DNA of 64,000 nucleotides from Sinomonas cyclohexanicum (GCF_020886775.1 NZ_AP024525.1:3472001-3536000); one strand, 5' to 3'; counted from the first letter of the stretch, positions 26,509 through 37,280 are shown. A program made the numbers and translations. Notes: generated by a model not told the origin, from the letters alone.

Positions 26509-28821
26509 ATGGCGTCTGGCAAGAACCCTGTCTTTGACACGGCCACCACCTTGGGGAAAATCCTTGCATTCCTTGGAGTGAGTGCGATCTGTGGCGTGCT
26601 CGTGGCCGGGCTCATGGTGCCCGCTGCGGCGGTCACGGGGAGCGCGGCGAACGGCTCGGTGCAGTTCTTCGAGAGCCTGCCGAGCGAGCTCACCGTGGAC
26701 CCCCCAGGACAGGTGACGAAGGTCCTCGCCGCAGACGGCTCCCAGATCGCCACGCTGTTCGCCGAGAACCGCACCAAGGTCACCCTCGACCAGATGTCCC
26801 CGTTCATCAAGGACGGCATCGTCGCGATCGAGGACTACCGCTTCTACGAGCACGGCGGCGTGGACACGACCGGTATCCTCCGCGCGCTCGCCGCGAACCT
26901 GCGCGGCAGCAAGCAGGGCGCCTCGACCCTGACGCAGCAGTACGTGAACAACGTCATCAACGAGAACCTCGTCGCGGAGGGCAAGGACAACGAGGTCCTG
27001 CTCAACGGCCTGAACAAGGGCGTGGGCGACAAGCTGCGGGAAATGAAGCTCGCGATTGCGCTCGAGAAGAAGTTCACGAAGGACCAGATCCTCGAGGGCT
27101 ACCTCAACATCGTCTTCTTCAACGCCAACGCCTACGGCATCCAGGCTGCGAGCCAGTACTTCTTCTCCACCGATGCCAAGGACCTCACGCTGCCGCAGGC
27201 CGCGCTCCTGGCGGGGCTGGTCAACAGCCCCTCGGTCTACGATCCGATCGCACATCCGGACAACGCGAAGAAGCGCCGCGACCTCGTGCTCGACGCGATG
27301 CTCGAGCACGGCAAGATCAACCAGAAGCAGCACGACGACGCCGTCGCGACCCCCGTGCAGACCAAGGTCAACCCACCGAAGCAGGGCTGCCAGTACGCCG
27401 CGACTGCCCAGTACTTCTGCGATTACGTGATCCACCAGATCCTCAACGACCCGGCCTACGGCGCGGACGAGAAGGAGCGCCTGGCCAAGGTGGTCCGCGG
27501 CGGGCTGACGATCAAGACGACGCTCGACATGCGCCTGCAGACTCCTGCCCAGACGGAGGTCGACTCGACGGCCGGTGCGAACAACGGGGCCTGGCCGTGG
27601 GGTGCCTCGCTCGTCTCGATCGAGCCCGGCACGGGCAAGGTCCTCTCGATGGCCCAGAACAGCCGCATGCTGCCCGGGCAGGGCAAGGACTACGTGACGG
27701 TCTACAACTTCAACGTCGACTCGGCGGACAAACAGGGCAACGATCTCGGCGGTCTTGGCGGCATGCAGCCCGGCTCGACGATGAAGCCCATCACGCTCGC
27801 GGCATGGCTCGGCGAGGGCAAGTCGACCAACCAGATTGTCAACGCGGCCCAGCGGCGCTACGGGATCAACTACCCATGGAAGACCACGTGCCAGCATGTC
27901 CAGGGCTGGTACGACAGCACCGTGCCCGACTCGATCGACCTCCAGAATGACGAGCCGGGCTGGTATCGCCCGATGAGCGTCCGCGAGGGCATCTACCAGT
28001 CGATCAACACCGCGACGTTCGCTACCGCAGCCGGGTTGAACGACTTCTGCGACATCCAGCGCACCGCGGACGCCATCGGTATGCACCTCGGCAGCGGGAA
28101 GGACGAGAAGCTCGACCTCGCGACCCTCGGCAACCTCCTCGGTGGCTCCAACGTCGCGCCGATCACCATGGCGAACGCCTTCGCGACGTTCGCGGGCAAC
28201 GGCACCTACTGCCAGCCGATGTCCATCACGGAGGTCACGGATCCGCAGGGCAAGAAGATCGGCGGTCAGGCGCCCACCTGCCAGCAGGGCGCGATCAAGC
28301 CGGACGTCGCCAAGGCCGCCACCAACGTGCTCCAGGACGTCCTGACCAAGGGTTCGGGCCTCAACATCAAGGACGCGTCGGGCAAGTTCATCAGTGTTGG
28401 CGCCCCCGCCGCTGCGAAGACCGGTACCAACCAGTTCAACAACCAGACCTGGGTGGTCGGCTACACGCGCGGCGTCGCGACGGCCTCGTTCTTCGGGATC
28501 GCGACAGGCGGCATCGCAGACAAGATCGGCCAGAACGTCTACGTCAACGGCCGTTTCTACAAGTCGGTTGACGGCGCGTTCATCGCCGGGCCGCAGTGGG
28601 CCCGGTACATGCAGATCGCTGCGCCGCTCTACGACCACGGCGAGTTCGATGCGCCGCCGCAGAACCTGATCAGCGGGGGCTCCTCCCCGTCTGCGCCGGC
28701 CTCGGCCCAGCCGCAGCAGAACCAGACCCAGCAGCAGTCTCAGCAGACCCCGGTGAACCCGCCGGCACCCGCGCCGCAGCCCGCCAACCCCGGCAACGGC
28801 AAGGGCAAGGGCAACGGCTGA
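26509..28821 (+). CDS. Class A penicillin-binding protein (glycosyltransferase/transpeptidase)
   Basis: This 770-residue bifunctional peptidoglycan synthase has one N-terminal transmembrane anchor (ILAFLGVSAICGVLVAGLMV). The GT51 domain shows EDYRFYEHGGVD (about 107-118) and GASTLTQQYVNN. The transpeptidase domain has the nucleophile box GSTMKP (about 421-427), SIN near 497 and KTGT near 636. The C-terminus is a 70-residue Q/P/A-rich disordered tail. ATG 26509 begins just before the membrane anchor; longer upstream frames read through the divergent operon. It precedes a metallophosphoesterase by 4 bp. Confidence 0.95.
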   Translation: MASGKNPVFDTATTLGKILAFLGVSAICGVLVAGLMVPAAAVTGSAANGSVQFFESLPSELTVDPPGQVTKVLAADGSQIATLFAENRTKVTLDQMSPFIKDGIVAIEDYRFYEHGGVDTTGILRALAANLRGSKQGASTLTQQYVNNVINENLVAEGKDNEVLLNGLNKGVGDKLREMKLAIALEKKFTKDQILEGYLNIVFFNANAYGIQAASQYFFSTDAKDLTLPQAALLAGLVNSPSVYDPIAHPDNAKKRRDLVLDAMLEHGKINQKQHDDAVATPVQTKVNPPKQGCQYAATAQYFCDYVIHQILNDPAYGADEKERLAKVVRGGLTIKTTLDMRLQTPAQTEVDSTAGANNGAWPWGASLVSIEPGTGKVLSMAQNSRMLPGQGKDYVTVYNFNVDSADKQGNDLGGLGGMQPGSTMKPITLAAWLGEGKSTNQIVNAAQRRYGINYPWKTTCQHVQGWYDSTVPDSIDLQNDEPGWYRPMSVREGIYQSINTATFATAAGLNDFCDIQRTADAIGMHLGSGKDEKLDLATLGNLLGGSNVAPITMANAFATFAGNGTYCQPMSITEVTDPQGKKIGGQAPTCQQGAIKPDVAKAATNVLQDVLTKGSGLNIKDASGKFISVGAPAAAKTGTNQFNNQTWVVGYTRGVATASFFGIATGGIADKIGQNVYVNGRFYKSVDGAFIAGPQWARYMQIAAPLYDHGEFDAPPQNLISGGSSPSAPASAQPQQNQTQQQSQQTPVNPPAPAPQPANPGNGKGKGNG

Positions 28822-28825
28822 TCTG

Positions 28826-29758
28826 GTGACCGCCCTTGCCACGGTAGCCCGGCGCGCTGCCCTCGTCGCCGGGCTCGGTGCGAGCGCGGGCGCCGCCGCC
28901 GCAGCCTACGGATGGTGGGAGAAGGACCAGTTCGTGCTCCGCGAGGAGACCGTCCCGATCCTGCCCGAGGGCTCGGAGCCGCTTCGCGTCCTGCACCTGA
29001 GCGACATCCACTTCGTGCCGGGCCAGGCCGCGAAGGTCCGGTGGCTCGCGGGCCTGTCCGAGCTCGAGCCGGACCTCGTGGTGAACACGGGAGACAACCT
29101 GAGCCACCCGGACGCCGTCCTGCCGCTGCTCGACGCGCTCGAGCCACTCCTGAGATTCCCCGGCGTCTTTGTCCCGGGCTCGAACGACTACTACGCGCCC
29201 GTCAGGAGCAATCCGGCGGGCTACCTTCTGGGGCCATCGAACCGGAAGGCGGTCCCCCGGCGCGTCGAGCTCGACTGGCGTCGACTCTTCACCGGGTTCG
29301 GCTCGGCTGGCTGGATCAACCTGACCAACAGGTCGCAGTCGCTGGATCTGGGCGGGCTGCGTCTCGACTTCTCGGGCGTGGACGATCCGCACCTGAGGCG
29401 CGAGCGCTACGCCGGCTGGCCCCGGAGCACGGCGGCAGACGCGGGAGGGCCTACGGTCAGGGTCGCCGTCATCCATGCCCCCTACCAAAGGGTCCTGGAC
29501 CACTTCACGGACGCCGGAGCGGACGTGATCCTCGCCGGCCACACCCACGGCGGCCAGATCTGCCTTCCGTTCTACGGCGCGCTCGTCTCGAACTGCGACC
29601 TGCCCACGTGGCGCGCCAAGGGCCTCACCGAATGGGAGCACGGGGGCCGGCTGGTCCCGCTCAACGTATCGGGAGGGATCGGCACGTCCCGCTACGCCCC
29701 GATCCGCATTGCGTGCCGCCCCGAGGCCATCATGCTCACGCTCACGCCCCGGGCCTGA
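28826..29758 (+). CDS. Membrane-associated metallophosphoesterase
   Basis: This 310-residue protein of the calcineurin-like superfamily has the metal-binding motifs VLHLSDIHF, LVVNTGDNL, GSNDYYAP (in place of GNHD) and ILAGHTHGGQ. The N-terminal 30 residues are hydrophobic (RRAALVAGLGASAGAAAAAY), probably a membrane anchor or signal. A GTG start lies 4 bp after the penicillin-binding protein stop, so the two form an operon. That pairing is common in Micrococcaceae, but the substrate is unknown. Confidence 0.9.
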   Translation: MTALATVARRAALVAGLGASAGAAAAAYGWWEKDQFVLREETVPILPEGSEPLRVLHLSDIHFVPGQAAKVRWLAGLSELEPDLVVNTGDNLSHPDAVLPLLDALEPLLRFPGVFVPGSNDYYAPVRSNPAGYLLGPSNRKAVPRRVELDWRRLFTGFGSAGWINLTNRSQSLDLGGLRLDFSGVDDPHLRRERYAGWPRSTAADAGGPTVRVAVIHAPYQRVLDHFTDAGADVILAGHTHGGQICLPFYGALVSNCDLPTWRAKGLTEWEHGGRLVPLNVSGGIGTSRYAPIRIACRPEAIMLTLTPRA

Positions 29759-29844
29759 ACCGACCCACCCGGGAGGTATGACCGGGGCCACCGGCGAAGG
29801 CGTAGGGTAGTTGCCACAGCTAACCACTTCCTATCCTTCGAGGT

Positions 29845-31779
29845 GTGAGCCCCGGCATGCCACAGCGCGCCCCTGCAGCCGCCCCACCGGGCGGCGCCCG
29901 ACCGGGCACGGCCCAGCAGACGAGGTACTGGGCGTCAATCGCCCGTCTGGGACCGCTCGTGCGCCCCATCGTCCCGCGTCTGCTGATGGGCCTCGTGGTG
30001 GCGCTCGCGGCCTCGGCGCTGGCCCTGGCCGTCCCGCAGGTGCTGCGCCTCGTCATCGATGAACTCGTGCGCAGCGGGACGCAGGGATCGGCCGTGTGGG
30101 GAGCGGCCGGCGTCGTGCTTGTCCTCGGCGTGCTCGAGGCGAGCATGATCTACCTCCGCCGGGTACTCGTGATCGAGCCGAGCATCAGCCTCGAGCGGCA
30201 GATGCGCGTGGCCCTCTACGACCACCTGCAGGACCTCCCGGTCTCGTTCCACGACCGCTGGGGCTCGGGGCAGCTGCTCTCGCGGTCCATCGCGGACCTC
30301 GGGTTCCTGCGCCGCTGGCTCGCCTTCGGCGCGATCTTCCTCGTCGTCTCGATCAGCACTGTGGCGCTCGGCGTGGTGCTGCTGTTCACGCTCGCGTGGC
30401 AGCTGGCGCTGATCTTCCTCGCCGCGGCCCTGCCGATCATGGTCTACGGCGCAATCTTCCGCCGGCGGTTCTCCCTCGCGACGCGCCGCAGCCAGGACCT
30501 GGCCGGCGACCTCGCCACGACGGTCGAGGAGTCAGTCCACGGGATCCGAGTGCTCAAGGCATTCGGCCGCGCGCGGGAGGCGCTCGAGGGCTTCACAGAG
30601 CAGGCCCAGCAACTGCGCGAGACCGAGGTCGCCAAGGCCCGGCACCAGGCCCTGTTCAGCCTCGTGGTGACCCTCCTGCCCGAGCTCGCGCTCGGCGTCG
30701 GGCTCATGGTGGGCATCTGGCTCGCAGCGACCGGCCAGCTGAGCATCGGCTCGCTCGCGGCGTTCTTCGCCACCGCCGCAGCCGTCGCGCAGCCGGTCGA
30801 GGCGAGCGGCATGCTCGTGGGTATGGCACTGACCGCGAAGACCGCGGTGGACCGCCACTTCGAGGTCATGGACGCGGAGAACACCCTCACGGACCCCGCC
30901 GAGCCGCGGCATCTCCCCGACCCGCGCGGCGCGCTCACGTTCCGCGACGTGCGCTTCGCGTTCACAGCTCCCTCGCACGACGGCGCGGGGCCGCCTCGTG
31001 CGGACCTCCCGCCAGCGGCTGGCCCGCCGGGCGTACTGCGCGGCGTGAGCCTGGACATCCGCCCGGGCGAGACGATGGCCCTCGTGGGGGCGACGGGCTC
31101 GGGCAAGAGCACTCTGCTGCAGCTCGTCCCGCGGCTGTACGACGTCACCGGCGGAGCCGTGGAGATCGACGGGATCGACATCCGCCGGCTGCCTCTCGCC
31201 GAGCTGCGGCGCCTCGTCGCGGTGGCCTTCGAGGACACGACCCTGTTCTCGTCCTCGGTCCGCGAGAACGTCCTGCTCGGCGCGCCCGTTCGGGAGGGAC
31301 CCGAGGCGGAGGCGCTCCTCGAGGAGGCCCTCGACGTCGCGCAGGCCCACTTCGCGCACTCGCTCCCGGACGGCCTCGACACCCGCATCGGCGAGGAGGG
31401 CCTGAGCCTCTCCGGCGGGCAGCGGCAGCGCATCGCCCTGGCCCGCGCGATCGCGGCCCGGCCCGCGGTCCTCGTGCTCGACGACCCGCTCTCGGCGCTG
31501 GACGTCGCCACAGAGGAGCGAGTCTCGGAGCGCCTCGGCGACGCCCTCGCCCACACCACAACGCTCATCGTCGCCCACCGCCCCTCGACCGTGGCGCTCG
31601 CGGACCGAGTGGCGCTCCTGCGGGACGGAGTCATCGAGGACGTCGGCACGCACGCAGAGCTGCTCACGCGCAGTGAGCACTACCGCTGGGTCATCGCGAG
31701 CCTGCCCCGCGGGCCGCGGGACCTGGACAGGGACCGCGAGCCCAATCTGGACGACGTCTACTCGAAGGAGGCCCGGTGA
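29845..31779 (+). CDS. ABC exporter subunit A (fused membrane and ATPase domains)
   Basis: This 644-residue half-transporter has six transmembrane segments (about 30-320) and an ATPase domain with Walker A GATGSGKS, signature [14 protein letters not shown] and switch LIVAHRPST. The Walker B reads [12 protein letters not shown], so the catalytic glutamate is replaced by aspartate. Its signature motif is canonical. Such a split is typical of the degenerate-site subunit of heterodimeric exporters, pairing with the next gene. GTG start with an AGG upstream; the last base pairs overlap the second subunit (GTGA). The substrate is unknown, possibly drugs or lipids. Confidence 0.93.
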   Translation: MSPGMPQRAPAAAPPGGARPGTAQQTRYWASIARLGPLVRPIVPRLLMGLVVALAASALALAVPQVLRLVIDELVRSGTQGSAVWGAAGVVLVLGVLEASMIYLRRVLVIEPSISLERQMRVALYDHLQDLPVSFHDRWGSGQLLSRSIADLGFLRRWLAFGAIFLVVSISTVALGVVLLFTLAWQLALIFLAAALPIMVYGAIFRRRFSLATRRSQDLAGDLATTVEESVHGIRVLKAFGRAREALEGFTEQAQQLRETEVAKARHQALFSLVVTLLPELALGVGLMVGIWLAATGQLSIGSLAAFFATAAAVAQPVEASGMLVGMALTAKTAVDRHFEVMDAENTLTDPAEPRHLPDPRGALTFRDVRFAFTAPSHDGAGPPRADLPPAAGPPGVLRGVSLDIRPGETMALVGATGSGKSTLLQLVPRLYDVTGGAVEIDGIDIRRLPLAELRRLVAVAFEDTTLFSSSVRENVLLGAPVREGPEAEALLEEALDVAQAHFAHSLPDGLDTRIGEEGLSLSGGQRQRIALARAIAARPAVLVLDDPLSALDVATEERVSERLGDALAHTTTLIVAHRPSTVALADRVALLRDGVIEDVGTHAELLTRSEHYRWVIASLPRGPRDLDRDREPNLDDVYSKEAR

Positions 31780-33677
31780 CCCACGCGACCCTCGGAACGC
31801 GCGGCGAGGACGCGGTAGACCTCACGCGGGAGGCGAGCCGCGCCGTCCGGCGTCGCTCGCTCGCTCTCCTCGGCGACCTCATGCGCCCCGTGCGGGGCCG
31901 CCTGGTGGCCACGCTCGCGATGGTCGTCGTCTCGCAGGCCAGCCGCGCGGCGGGGCCGGCGATCATCGCGTTCGGGATCGACCGCGCGCTGCCCGCGTTC
32001 GCGTCCGGCGATCCGAGGCTCACGTGGCTCGTCGGCGCAGGCTATCTGGCCGCGGCGCTGACGACGGCGCTGCTCACCGCCGGCTACGTGACCTCCACGG
32101 CGCGCCTGAGCCAGGCGATGCTGCTGGACCTGCGCGTGTGGGTGTTCCGGCACACCCAGCGCCTGAGCCTGGACTTCCACGAGACGTACACGTCCGGGCG
32201 GATCATCTCGCGGCAGACCTCGGACCTCGAGGCTCTGCGCGAGCTTCTCGACTCAGGCGTGAGCGCCCTTGCCTCGGGCCTCCTGTTCATGCTGTTCACG
32301 GCGATCACCGTGTTCGCCCTGGACTGGCCGTCGGGGCTCATCATGCTCGCCGCGGCCGTGCCGATGACGCTCCTCGCGCGCTGGTACCAGGTCCGCTCGC
32401 AGCGGGCCTTCCGTGCCTCGCGAGTGGTCTCGGCGCGCCTCATCGTGCACTTCGTCGAGACGATGACCGGCATCCGCGCGGTCAAGGCGTTCCGCAAGGA
32501 GCGCGCCAACAGCGCCGAGTACGGCGTCCTCGCCGACGACTACGCCGCCGCAACCCAGCGCTCCGTCATGCTCAACGGCGTCTTCCAGCCCGGGCTCGTG
32601 CTCACGGGGAACGTGACGGTGGCCGTCATCCTGCTCGTCGCTGCGTTCCGGGTGCTCGAGGGAAACCTCGCGGTGGGCGTGCTGCTCGCCGTCGTGCTCT
32701 CCACGAAGCGGTTCTTCAGCCCCCTCGAGACGATCGCGATGTTCTACAACTCGTTCCAGAGCGCCCAGACAGCGCTCGAGAAGGTCTCGGGGCTGCTCGA
32801 GGAGGTGCCCACGGTGCAGCCGCCGCGGGACCCGGTGCAGCTCCCCGCGGCGCGCGGGGAGGTGGCGTTCGAGTCCGTCTCGTTCTCGTACGCGTCGGGG
32901 CCCGAGGTGCTGCCGGAGTTCACGCTGCGGATCCCGGCCGGCCAGACCGTCGCACTGGTGGGGGCGACCGGGGCGGGCAAGTCGACGCTCGCCAAGCTCG
33001 TGGCCCGGTTCTACGACCCCACCTCGGGCGCGGTGACGCTCGACGGCGTCGACCTCCGCCGGCTCTCGACGCGGGACCTGCGGCGCGCCGTCGTCATGGT
33101 GACGCAGGAGGCGTTCCTGTTCTCGGGGTCCGTCGCGGACAACATCGCGCTCGGGCGTCCGGACGCGTCGCGTGAGGAGATCGAGGCGGCCGCGCGCGCC
33201 GTGGGCGCGCACGGGTTCATCTCGGCACTGCCGGACGGGTACGACACGGACGTCACCAAGCGCGGCGGCCGCGTCTCCGCGGGGCAGCGGCAGCTCATCT
33301 CGTTCGCCCGGGCCGTGCTCGCGAGCCCGGCCGTCCTCATCCTCGACGAGGCCACGAGCTCCCTGGACATCCCCTCGGAACGGCTCGTGCAGGCCGGCCT
33401 CGCGAAGCTGCTCAACGGCCCCGGCACGGACGGCGCCGCGGCGCACGACGGCGGCGGCCCCCCTCGGGCGGGCGGCGACGGCGGGGCTGGGGCGTCCGGT
33501 GCGGGCGCGCGGACGGCGATCATCATCGCCCATCGGCTCTCGACCGTCGAGATCGCAGACCGGGTGCTCGTGGTGGACGGCGGGCGCATCGTCGAGGACG
33601 GATCGCCTGCGGAGCTCCTGGCCGGCGGCGGCCGGTTCGCCGCCCTCCACGGGGCCTGGCGCGACTCGCTCGTGTAG
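31776..33677 (+). CDS. ABC exporter subunit B (fused membrane and ATPase domains)
   Basis: This 633-residue partner starts at a GTG overlapping the stop of subunit A. It has Walker A GATGAGKS, a degenerate signature [14 protein letters not shown], a canonical Walker [12 protein letters not shown] with the catalytic glutamate, and switch IIIAHRLST. Together with subunit A this leaves one intact ATP site (B Walker motifs plus A signature) and one degenerate site. An unusual Gly/Ala-rich insert of about 30 residues (around 552-582) lies between the D-loop region and the switch histidine. Confidence 0.93.
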   Translation: MTHATLGTRGEDAVDLTREASRAVRRRSLALLGDLMRPVRGRLVATLAMVVVSQASRAAGPAIIAFGIDRALPAFASGDPRLTWLVGAGYLAAALTTALLTAGYVTSTARLSQAMLLDLRVWVFRHTQRLSLDFHETYTSGRIISRQTSDLEALRELLDSGVSALASGLLFMLFTAITVFALDWPSGLIMLAAAVPMTLLARWYQVRSQRAFRASRVVSARLIVHFVETMTGIRAVKAFRKERANSAEYGVLADDYAAATQRSVMLNGVFQPGLVLTGNVTVAVILLVAAFRVLEGNLAVGVLLAVVLSTKRFFSPLETIAMFYNSFQSAQTALEKVSGLLEEVPTVQPPRDPVQLPAARGEVAFESVSFSYASGPEVLPEFTLRIPAGQTVALVGATGAGKSTLAKLVARFYDPTSGAVTLDGVDLRRLSTRDLRRAVVMVTQEAFLFSGSVADNIALGRPDASREEIEAAARAVGAHGFISALPDGYDTDVTKRGGRVSAGQRQLISFARAVLASPAVLILDEATSSLDIPSERLVQAGLAKLLNGPGTDGAAAHDGGGPPRAGGDGGAGASGAGARTAIIIAHRLSTVEIADRVLVVDGGRIVEDGSPAELLAGGGRFAALHGAWRDSLV

Positions 33678-33708
33678 AGCGCCGTTGACGCCCTCACGTC
33701 CCTCGCCC

Positions 33709-33897
33709 TCATCCAGGCACGCCAGACTGCCGGGAAGACCGCCCGCAACAACGGCACCCGCAGACCGTGACCGCCTCCTCTGCCTCATCGACGATCCAGC
33801 CCCAACACCGCTCACACAGTCCGGCGCGTCCCGGGCGAAGGACCGCCCACGGCCGACGTTCACCGCATGCAAGACCTGCCGCCATTCTGATCACCAC
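33709..33897 (-). CDS. Possible small cysteine-rich protein (62 residues)
   Basis: This weak candidate has clustered cysteines, LCERCWGWI and VTVCGCRCCG, which could form a zinc ribbon. There is no clear ribosome-binding site and the family is unknown to me. It occupies most of the 321-bp gap between the ABC exporter and tRNA-Pro. The alternative is that the gap holds only the tRNA promoter. Confidence 0.25.
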   Translation of the reverse strand: MVIRMAAGLACGERRPWAVLRPGRAGLCERCWGWIVDEAEEAVTVCGCRCCGRSSRQSGVPG

Positions 33898-33934
33898 GGG
33901 ACGTCGCCTGCTGCTTCAAAACCGCCCGCTCGAT

Positions 33935-33963
33935 TTCACGTTCGGGAGCGAATCGGGTACTCT
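33935..33963 (+). promoter_or_regulatory. Predicted promoter of tRNA-Pro
   Basis: TTCACG (33935-33940) and TACTCT (33958-33963) are spaced by 17 bp and lie 35 bp before the tRNA. Both boxes are partial matches to the vegetative sigma consensus. Confidence 0.45.
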
Positions 33964-33998
33964 AGACGAGTTGCTCCGGGGAGACTCGGGCGATGGAT

Positions 33999-34075
<77 letters not shown>

Positions 34076-34079
34076 AGGG

Positions 34080-34109
34080 AAGGCCCCGCAGCCAACGCTG
34101 CGGGGCCTT
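34080..34109 (+). terminator. Terminator of tRNA-Pro
   Basis: A perfect 13-bp stem AAGGCCCCGCAGC with its complement, a CAAC loop and a short T-run after the stem. It is the best canonical intrinsic terminator in the window. Confidence 0.9.
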
Positions 34110-34146
34110 TCGCTGTGCACCACCTGGAACGGCACGCCATCTGGAA

Positions 34147-36929
34147 CTAATGGTGCGGCAGGACCGGATGAGTCCTGCCTCGACCGAAGCGATGCCGCAT
34201 GGCCTTGTGGACGGCGTCGCCGATGACGACCCCGGGGATCGCGAGCGCGGCGATCACGAACCCTTCGAGCGGCGGTGGGGCCTGGCCGAGCACGGCTGCC
34301 ACCGGGCCGATGAAGAGGAAGACCGCCAGAAGTGCGAGCTCCACGAGGATCGCCCAGAGGAGCATCCGGTTGCCAGTCCACGAGAGCCTCCACGCGGACC
34401 GGCTCGCGCTGCGGCACGCATAGGCATTGGCGAGCTGCCCGAGCACCACGGCCGTGAATGCCGCCCCCGAGGCCGCGGCAATCACGCCCACCGGAGGCAG
34501 GTCCCCGCCCGGCCGCCAGCCACCGAGCCACAGGACCCACGCGAACGCGGCCATCTCGAAGACGACCTCCACCGGCCCGAGCACCGCGAAGACCCGGAAC
34601 ATCAGGCTCCCGTCCATGAGGTGGCGCCGCTCTGGGGGCCGCTTGAGGACCCCAGCACTCGGCTTCTCGCCGCCGAGGGCGAGCGCAGGCAGGAGGTCCG
34701 TCCCGATGTCCAGGCACAGGATCTGCAGGACTCCCAGGGCGAGTGGGAAGTGCCCCGCCGACAGCGCCCACACGACGAACGGCGTGAGCTCGGCAACGTT
34801 GTCGGTGAGGTGGTAGGTGAGGAAACGGCGGATGTTCGCGTAGGTGGCGCGGCCCTGCTCCACCGCGACGATGATGGTCGCGAAGTCGTCGTCGAGGAGC
34901 ACGAGGTCTGCCGCATTGCGCGCCACGTCGGTCCCGCTGCGCCCCATGGCGACCCCGATGTCCGCCGCCTCGAGAGCGGGACCGTCGTTGACGCCGTCGC
35001 CCGTCATCGCGACGCAGTGCCCCCGCGCCTGCAGCGCGTGCGCGACGCGCAGCTTCTGCTCGGGCGTGACGCGGGAGATGACCACGCCGTCCCGGTCCAG
35101 GAGCGCGCCCAGCACCTGCTGGTCCTCCGGCAGGCTCGCACCCGAGAGGACGTCGTCGGGCCCTGCGGGGTGGTCGATCAGGCCGATCTCCCGGGCGATC
35201 GCCGCGGCCGTCATGGGATGGTCCCCAGTCACCATCGCGATCCTGATCCCCGCCTCGCGGGCCTGGCGGATGGCCCCGGCCACGGCGGGCCGGGGCGGAT
35301 CGTGCAGCCCGACCAGACCGCGGAGCACCAGGTCCCGCTCAAGAACGACGGCGTCGGCCTCTCCCGCCGCCGCTGCGCGGACTTCCGCGCCGGTCATCCC
35401 GCGCGACGCTACCGCGAGGACCCTCAGTCCGCGCTGCGCAAGCGCTTCGATGGCGGCGTGCGCACGTCCGCGCCACCCGCCGTCGCCCGGCCCCTGGGCC
35501 TCCCCCCGGTCAGGGTGGCGCTCGGCGCGATCGTCGGCGCTGTGGTCGCCGATGCACAGGTCCAGCAGCACCTCGGGAGCACCCTTGACCCAGAGCTCCC
35601 CGGCCTCGGCCTCCCCCGGGAACGAACCGGCCCCCAGGACGGCGCTCTGCCGCTTCCGCTCGCCGTCGAACGCGAATCCCGCGATCGGCACGATCCCCTC
35701 GGCCTCACCGCCAAGCCGGCGATCGAGGGCCGTCAGCGCGGCCTCCATGGGGTCGCCGACGGCGCGCCACTCGCCGTCGTGGGACACTCGATGTCGCCCT
35801 GCGAGGCCGCACGTGCACCGGCCGCGAGCTGCGCCGCGGCCGCGACGGCGCCGGCCGGGCCGTCGACCGCCGCCTCGGGGGCGTACCCGGGCCCCTCGAT
35901 GGCCACCGACCCCGCAGGCGTCCAGACCTCGACGGCCCCCATCCGGTTCTGGGTGAGCGTCCCGGTCTTGTCGGTGCAGATGAAAGTGGTGGACCCGAGC
36001 GTCTCCACAGCCTCGAGGTTGCGCACGAGCGCATGCCTCCGGCTCATCCGCTGGGCACCCATGGCAAGCGAGAGGGTGACCGTGGGGAGGAGCCCCTCGG
36101 GGACCAGCGCCACCGTGACACCGATCGCGAACAGGAACGCGCCGGCAAGCGGGTTGCCGATGAGGAGCGAGACGAGGAAGAACGCGGCCCCCACCGTGAC
36201 GGCGACGATCGCGATGATCTTCACGATCCGCCTGAGCTCGAGATCAAGCGGGCTGGGCGGGGGCTCGGCCCGCGTGGTGAGGCGGGCGATCTCAGCGAGC
36301 CGCGTCGATGTGCCCGTCGCGGTGACGCGACCGACGGCGTCTCCCGCAGCGACGAAGGTGCCGCCGGCTCCCGCCTCGCCCGCCCCGCGCGGCACAGGCA
36401 CACTCTCGCCGGTCAGCATGGACTCGTCGACAGAGACGCCGGAGGCCTGCAGGAAGTCGAGGTCTGCGGGGATGCGGTCGCCGGCCGTCAGCAGCACGAT
36501 GTCTCCGGGGACGAGCTCGGCCGCGTCGACCACGGTGGTCCGCCCATCGCGCCGGACTTGGACGTTGCTCGGCAAGAGCTCCCGGAGCTTCGCCGAGGCC
36601 CGTTCTGCCCGTGCCTCCTGGAAGAACGCGAAGAGCCCGTTGATGACCACCACCGCGGCGATGGCCCAGCCCAGCTCGGGCATGCCGGCGACGAAGGCGA
36701 GAATCGAGGCGGCCCACAGCATGAGGGCGAAGAAGTGCGCCAACTCCGCCCCGAGCCGAAGCCACCATGGTCGCGCCTTCTCGCGCGGAAGGCTGTTGGG
36801 GCCGAACTGCCTGCGGAGCTCCCCCACGGCACGGGTGCCGAGGCCGTCCGCCACGGTCATTCCCGAGGCTGGCCGCACGCGGCCGGGCGGGACGGCCTGG
36901 CGGCCAGAGGAGACGCTCACGGACCACAT
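34147..36929 (-). pseudogene. Cation-transporting P-type ATPase (P2 type), frameshifted
   Basis: The N-terminal part has the actuator TGES (SMLTGESVPVP), the membrane PEGLLPTVTL motif and the phosphorylation motif CTDKTGTLT. The C-terminal part has GDPMEAAL, MVTGDHPMT and TGDGVNDGPALEAADIG, then the last membrane helices (DNVAELTPFVVWALSAG). They are in different frames: reading is lost at about 35780-35790, where restoring one G (GAG-GTG-TCC) gives IEVSHDGEWRAVGDPMEA. The joined protein would be about 927 residues. The transported ion (Ca2+, Na+ or another) is not evident. ATG 36929 is the chosen start; 36974 is possible. Confidence 0.85.
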
Positions 36930-36982
36930 TCTGGTGCCCAGAGGGGCCATCCGGAAGGGGCCTAGTACCTGCACGCACGACA

Positions 36983-37006
36983 GCCCCGGACCGTGCGGCC
37001 CGGGGC
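36983..37006 (-). terminator. Hairpin downstream of the repeat-peptide gene
   Basis: GCCCCGG (36983-36989) pairs with CCGGGGC (37000-37006) around a 10-base loop. It lies 50 bp past the peptide stop codon on the minus strand and before the P-type ATPase, and probably ends the short peptide transcript. Confidence 0.45.
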
Positions 37007-37055
37007 ATGCGCATCAGATCCTAGGGAGCCCGCCCTAGAGATCACATCGGATAGC

Positions 37056-37280
37056 TCACATCGGGTCGGGCCAGTTGCCGATTCCCCCCTGGGGCGACAC
37101 CTGCATGGGGTCGGGCAAGTTGCCGATGGCCACCGGAGCCTTCATGGGGTCCGGCCAATTGCCGATGGCCTGGACCCGCATCGGGTCGGGCCAGTTGCCG
37201 ATCGCCGTCGGCGCGCCGGCAACGCCCGATACCGCGAGGGCGCCTCCCACCGCAAGCGCTGCAATCAGTTTCTTGAGCAT
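37056..37280 (-). CDS. Secreted repeat peptide precursor (four IGN-W/L-PDPM copies), putative pheromone
   Basis: This 74-residue precursor begins MLKKLIAALAVGGALAVSG, a clear signal peptide with likely cleavage near residue 23-26. The rest is four near-identical octapeptides: IGNWPDPM (27-34, 39-46, 67-74) and IGNLPDPM (52-59). They are separated by RVQA, KAPVA and QVSPQGG, and the last ends at the stop codon. No enzyme or structural domain is present. AAGGA precedes the ATG by 8 bases. It has its own promoter and is divergent from an HTH-TPR regulator (start 37493). Multi-copy precursors next to such a receptor suggest a peptide signal; a RiPP or a wall-associated repeat protein are alternatives. 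I do not recognise the family. Confidence 0.8.
   Translation of the reverse strand: MLKKLIAALAVGGALAVSGVAGAPTAIGNWPDPMRVQAIGNWPDPMKAPVAIGNLPDPMQVSPQGGIGNWPDPM
37059..37202 (-). repeat. Four 24-bp coding repeats of the peptide precursor
   Basis: The copies lie at 37179-37202, 37143-37166, 37104-37127 and 37059-37082 (first to fourth in the protein). They encode IGNWPDPM three times and IGNLPDPM once. Synonymous differences between copies with the peptide conserved point to selection on the peptide rather than recent DNA duplication. Confidence 0.9.

Noticed and set aside
26482-28842. A 786-residue minus-strand frame opposite the penicillin-binding protein
   Set aside because: Composition is R/V/L/D-rich without motifs, typical of antisense frames in GC-rich genes.
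32253-33872. A 539-residue minus-strand frame opposite ABC subunit B
   Set aside because: Shadow frame; the plus-strand protein has intact Walker, signature and switch motifs.
35733-35790. Programmed -1 frameshift in the P-type ATPase
   Set aside because: There is no slippery heptamer followed by a pseudoknot at the junction, and this family is not known for recoding; a simple indel explains it better.
37059-37202. Regular repeats that could suggest a CRISPR array or simple tandem repeat
   Set aside because: Units are in frame, encode the same octapeptide after a signal peptide, and spacers are short and variable in length (12-21 bp); no cas genes are present.
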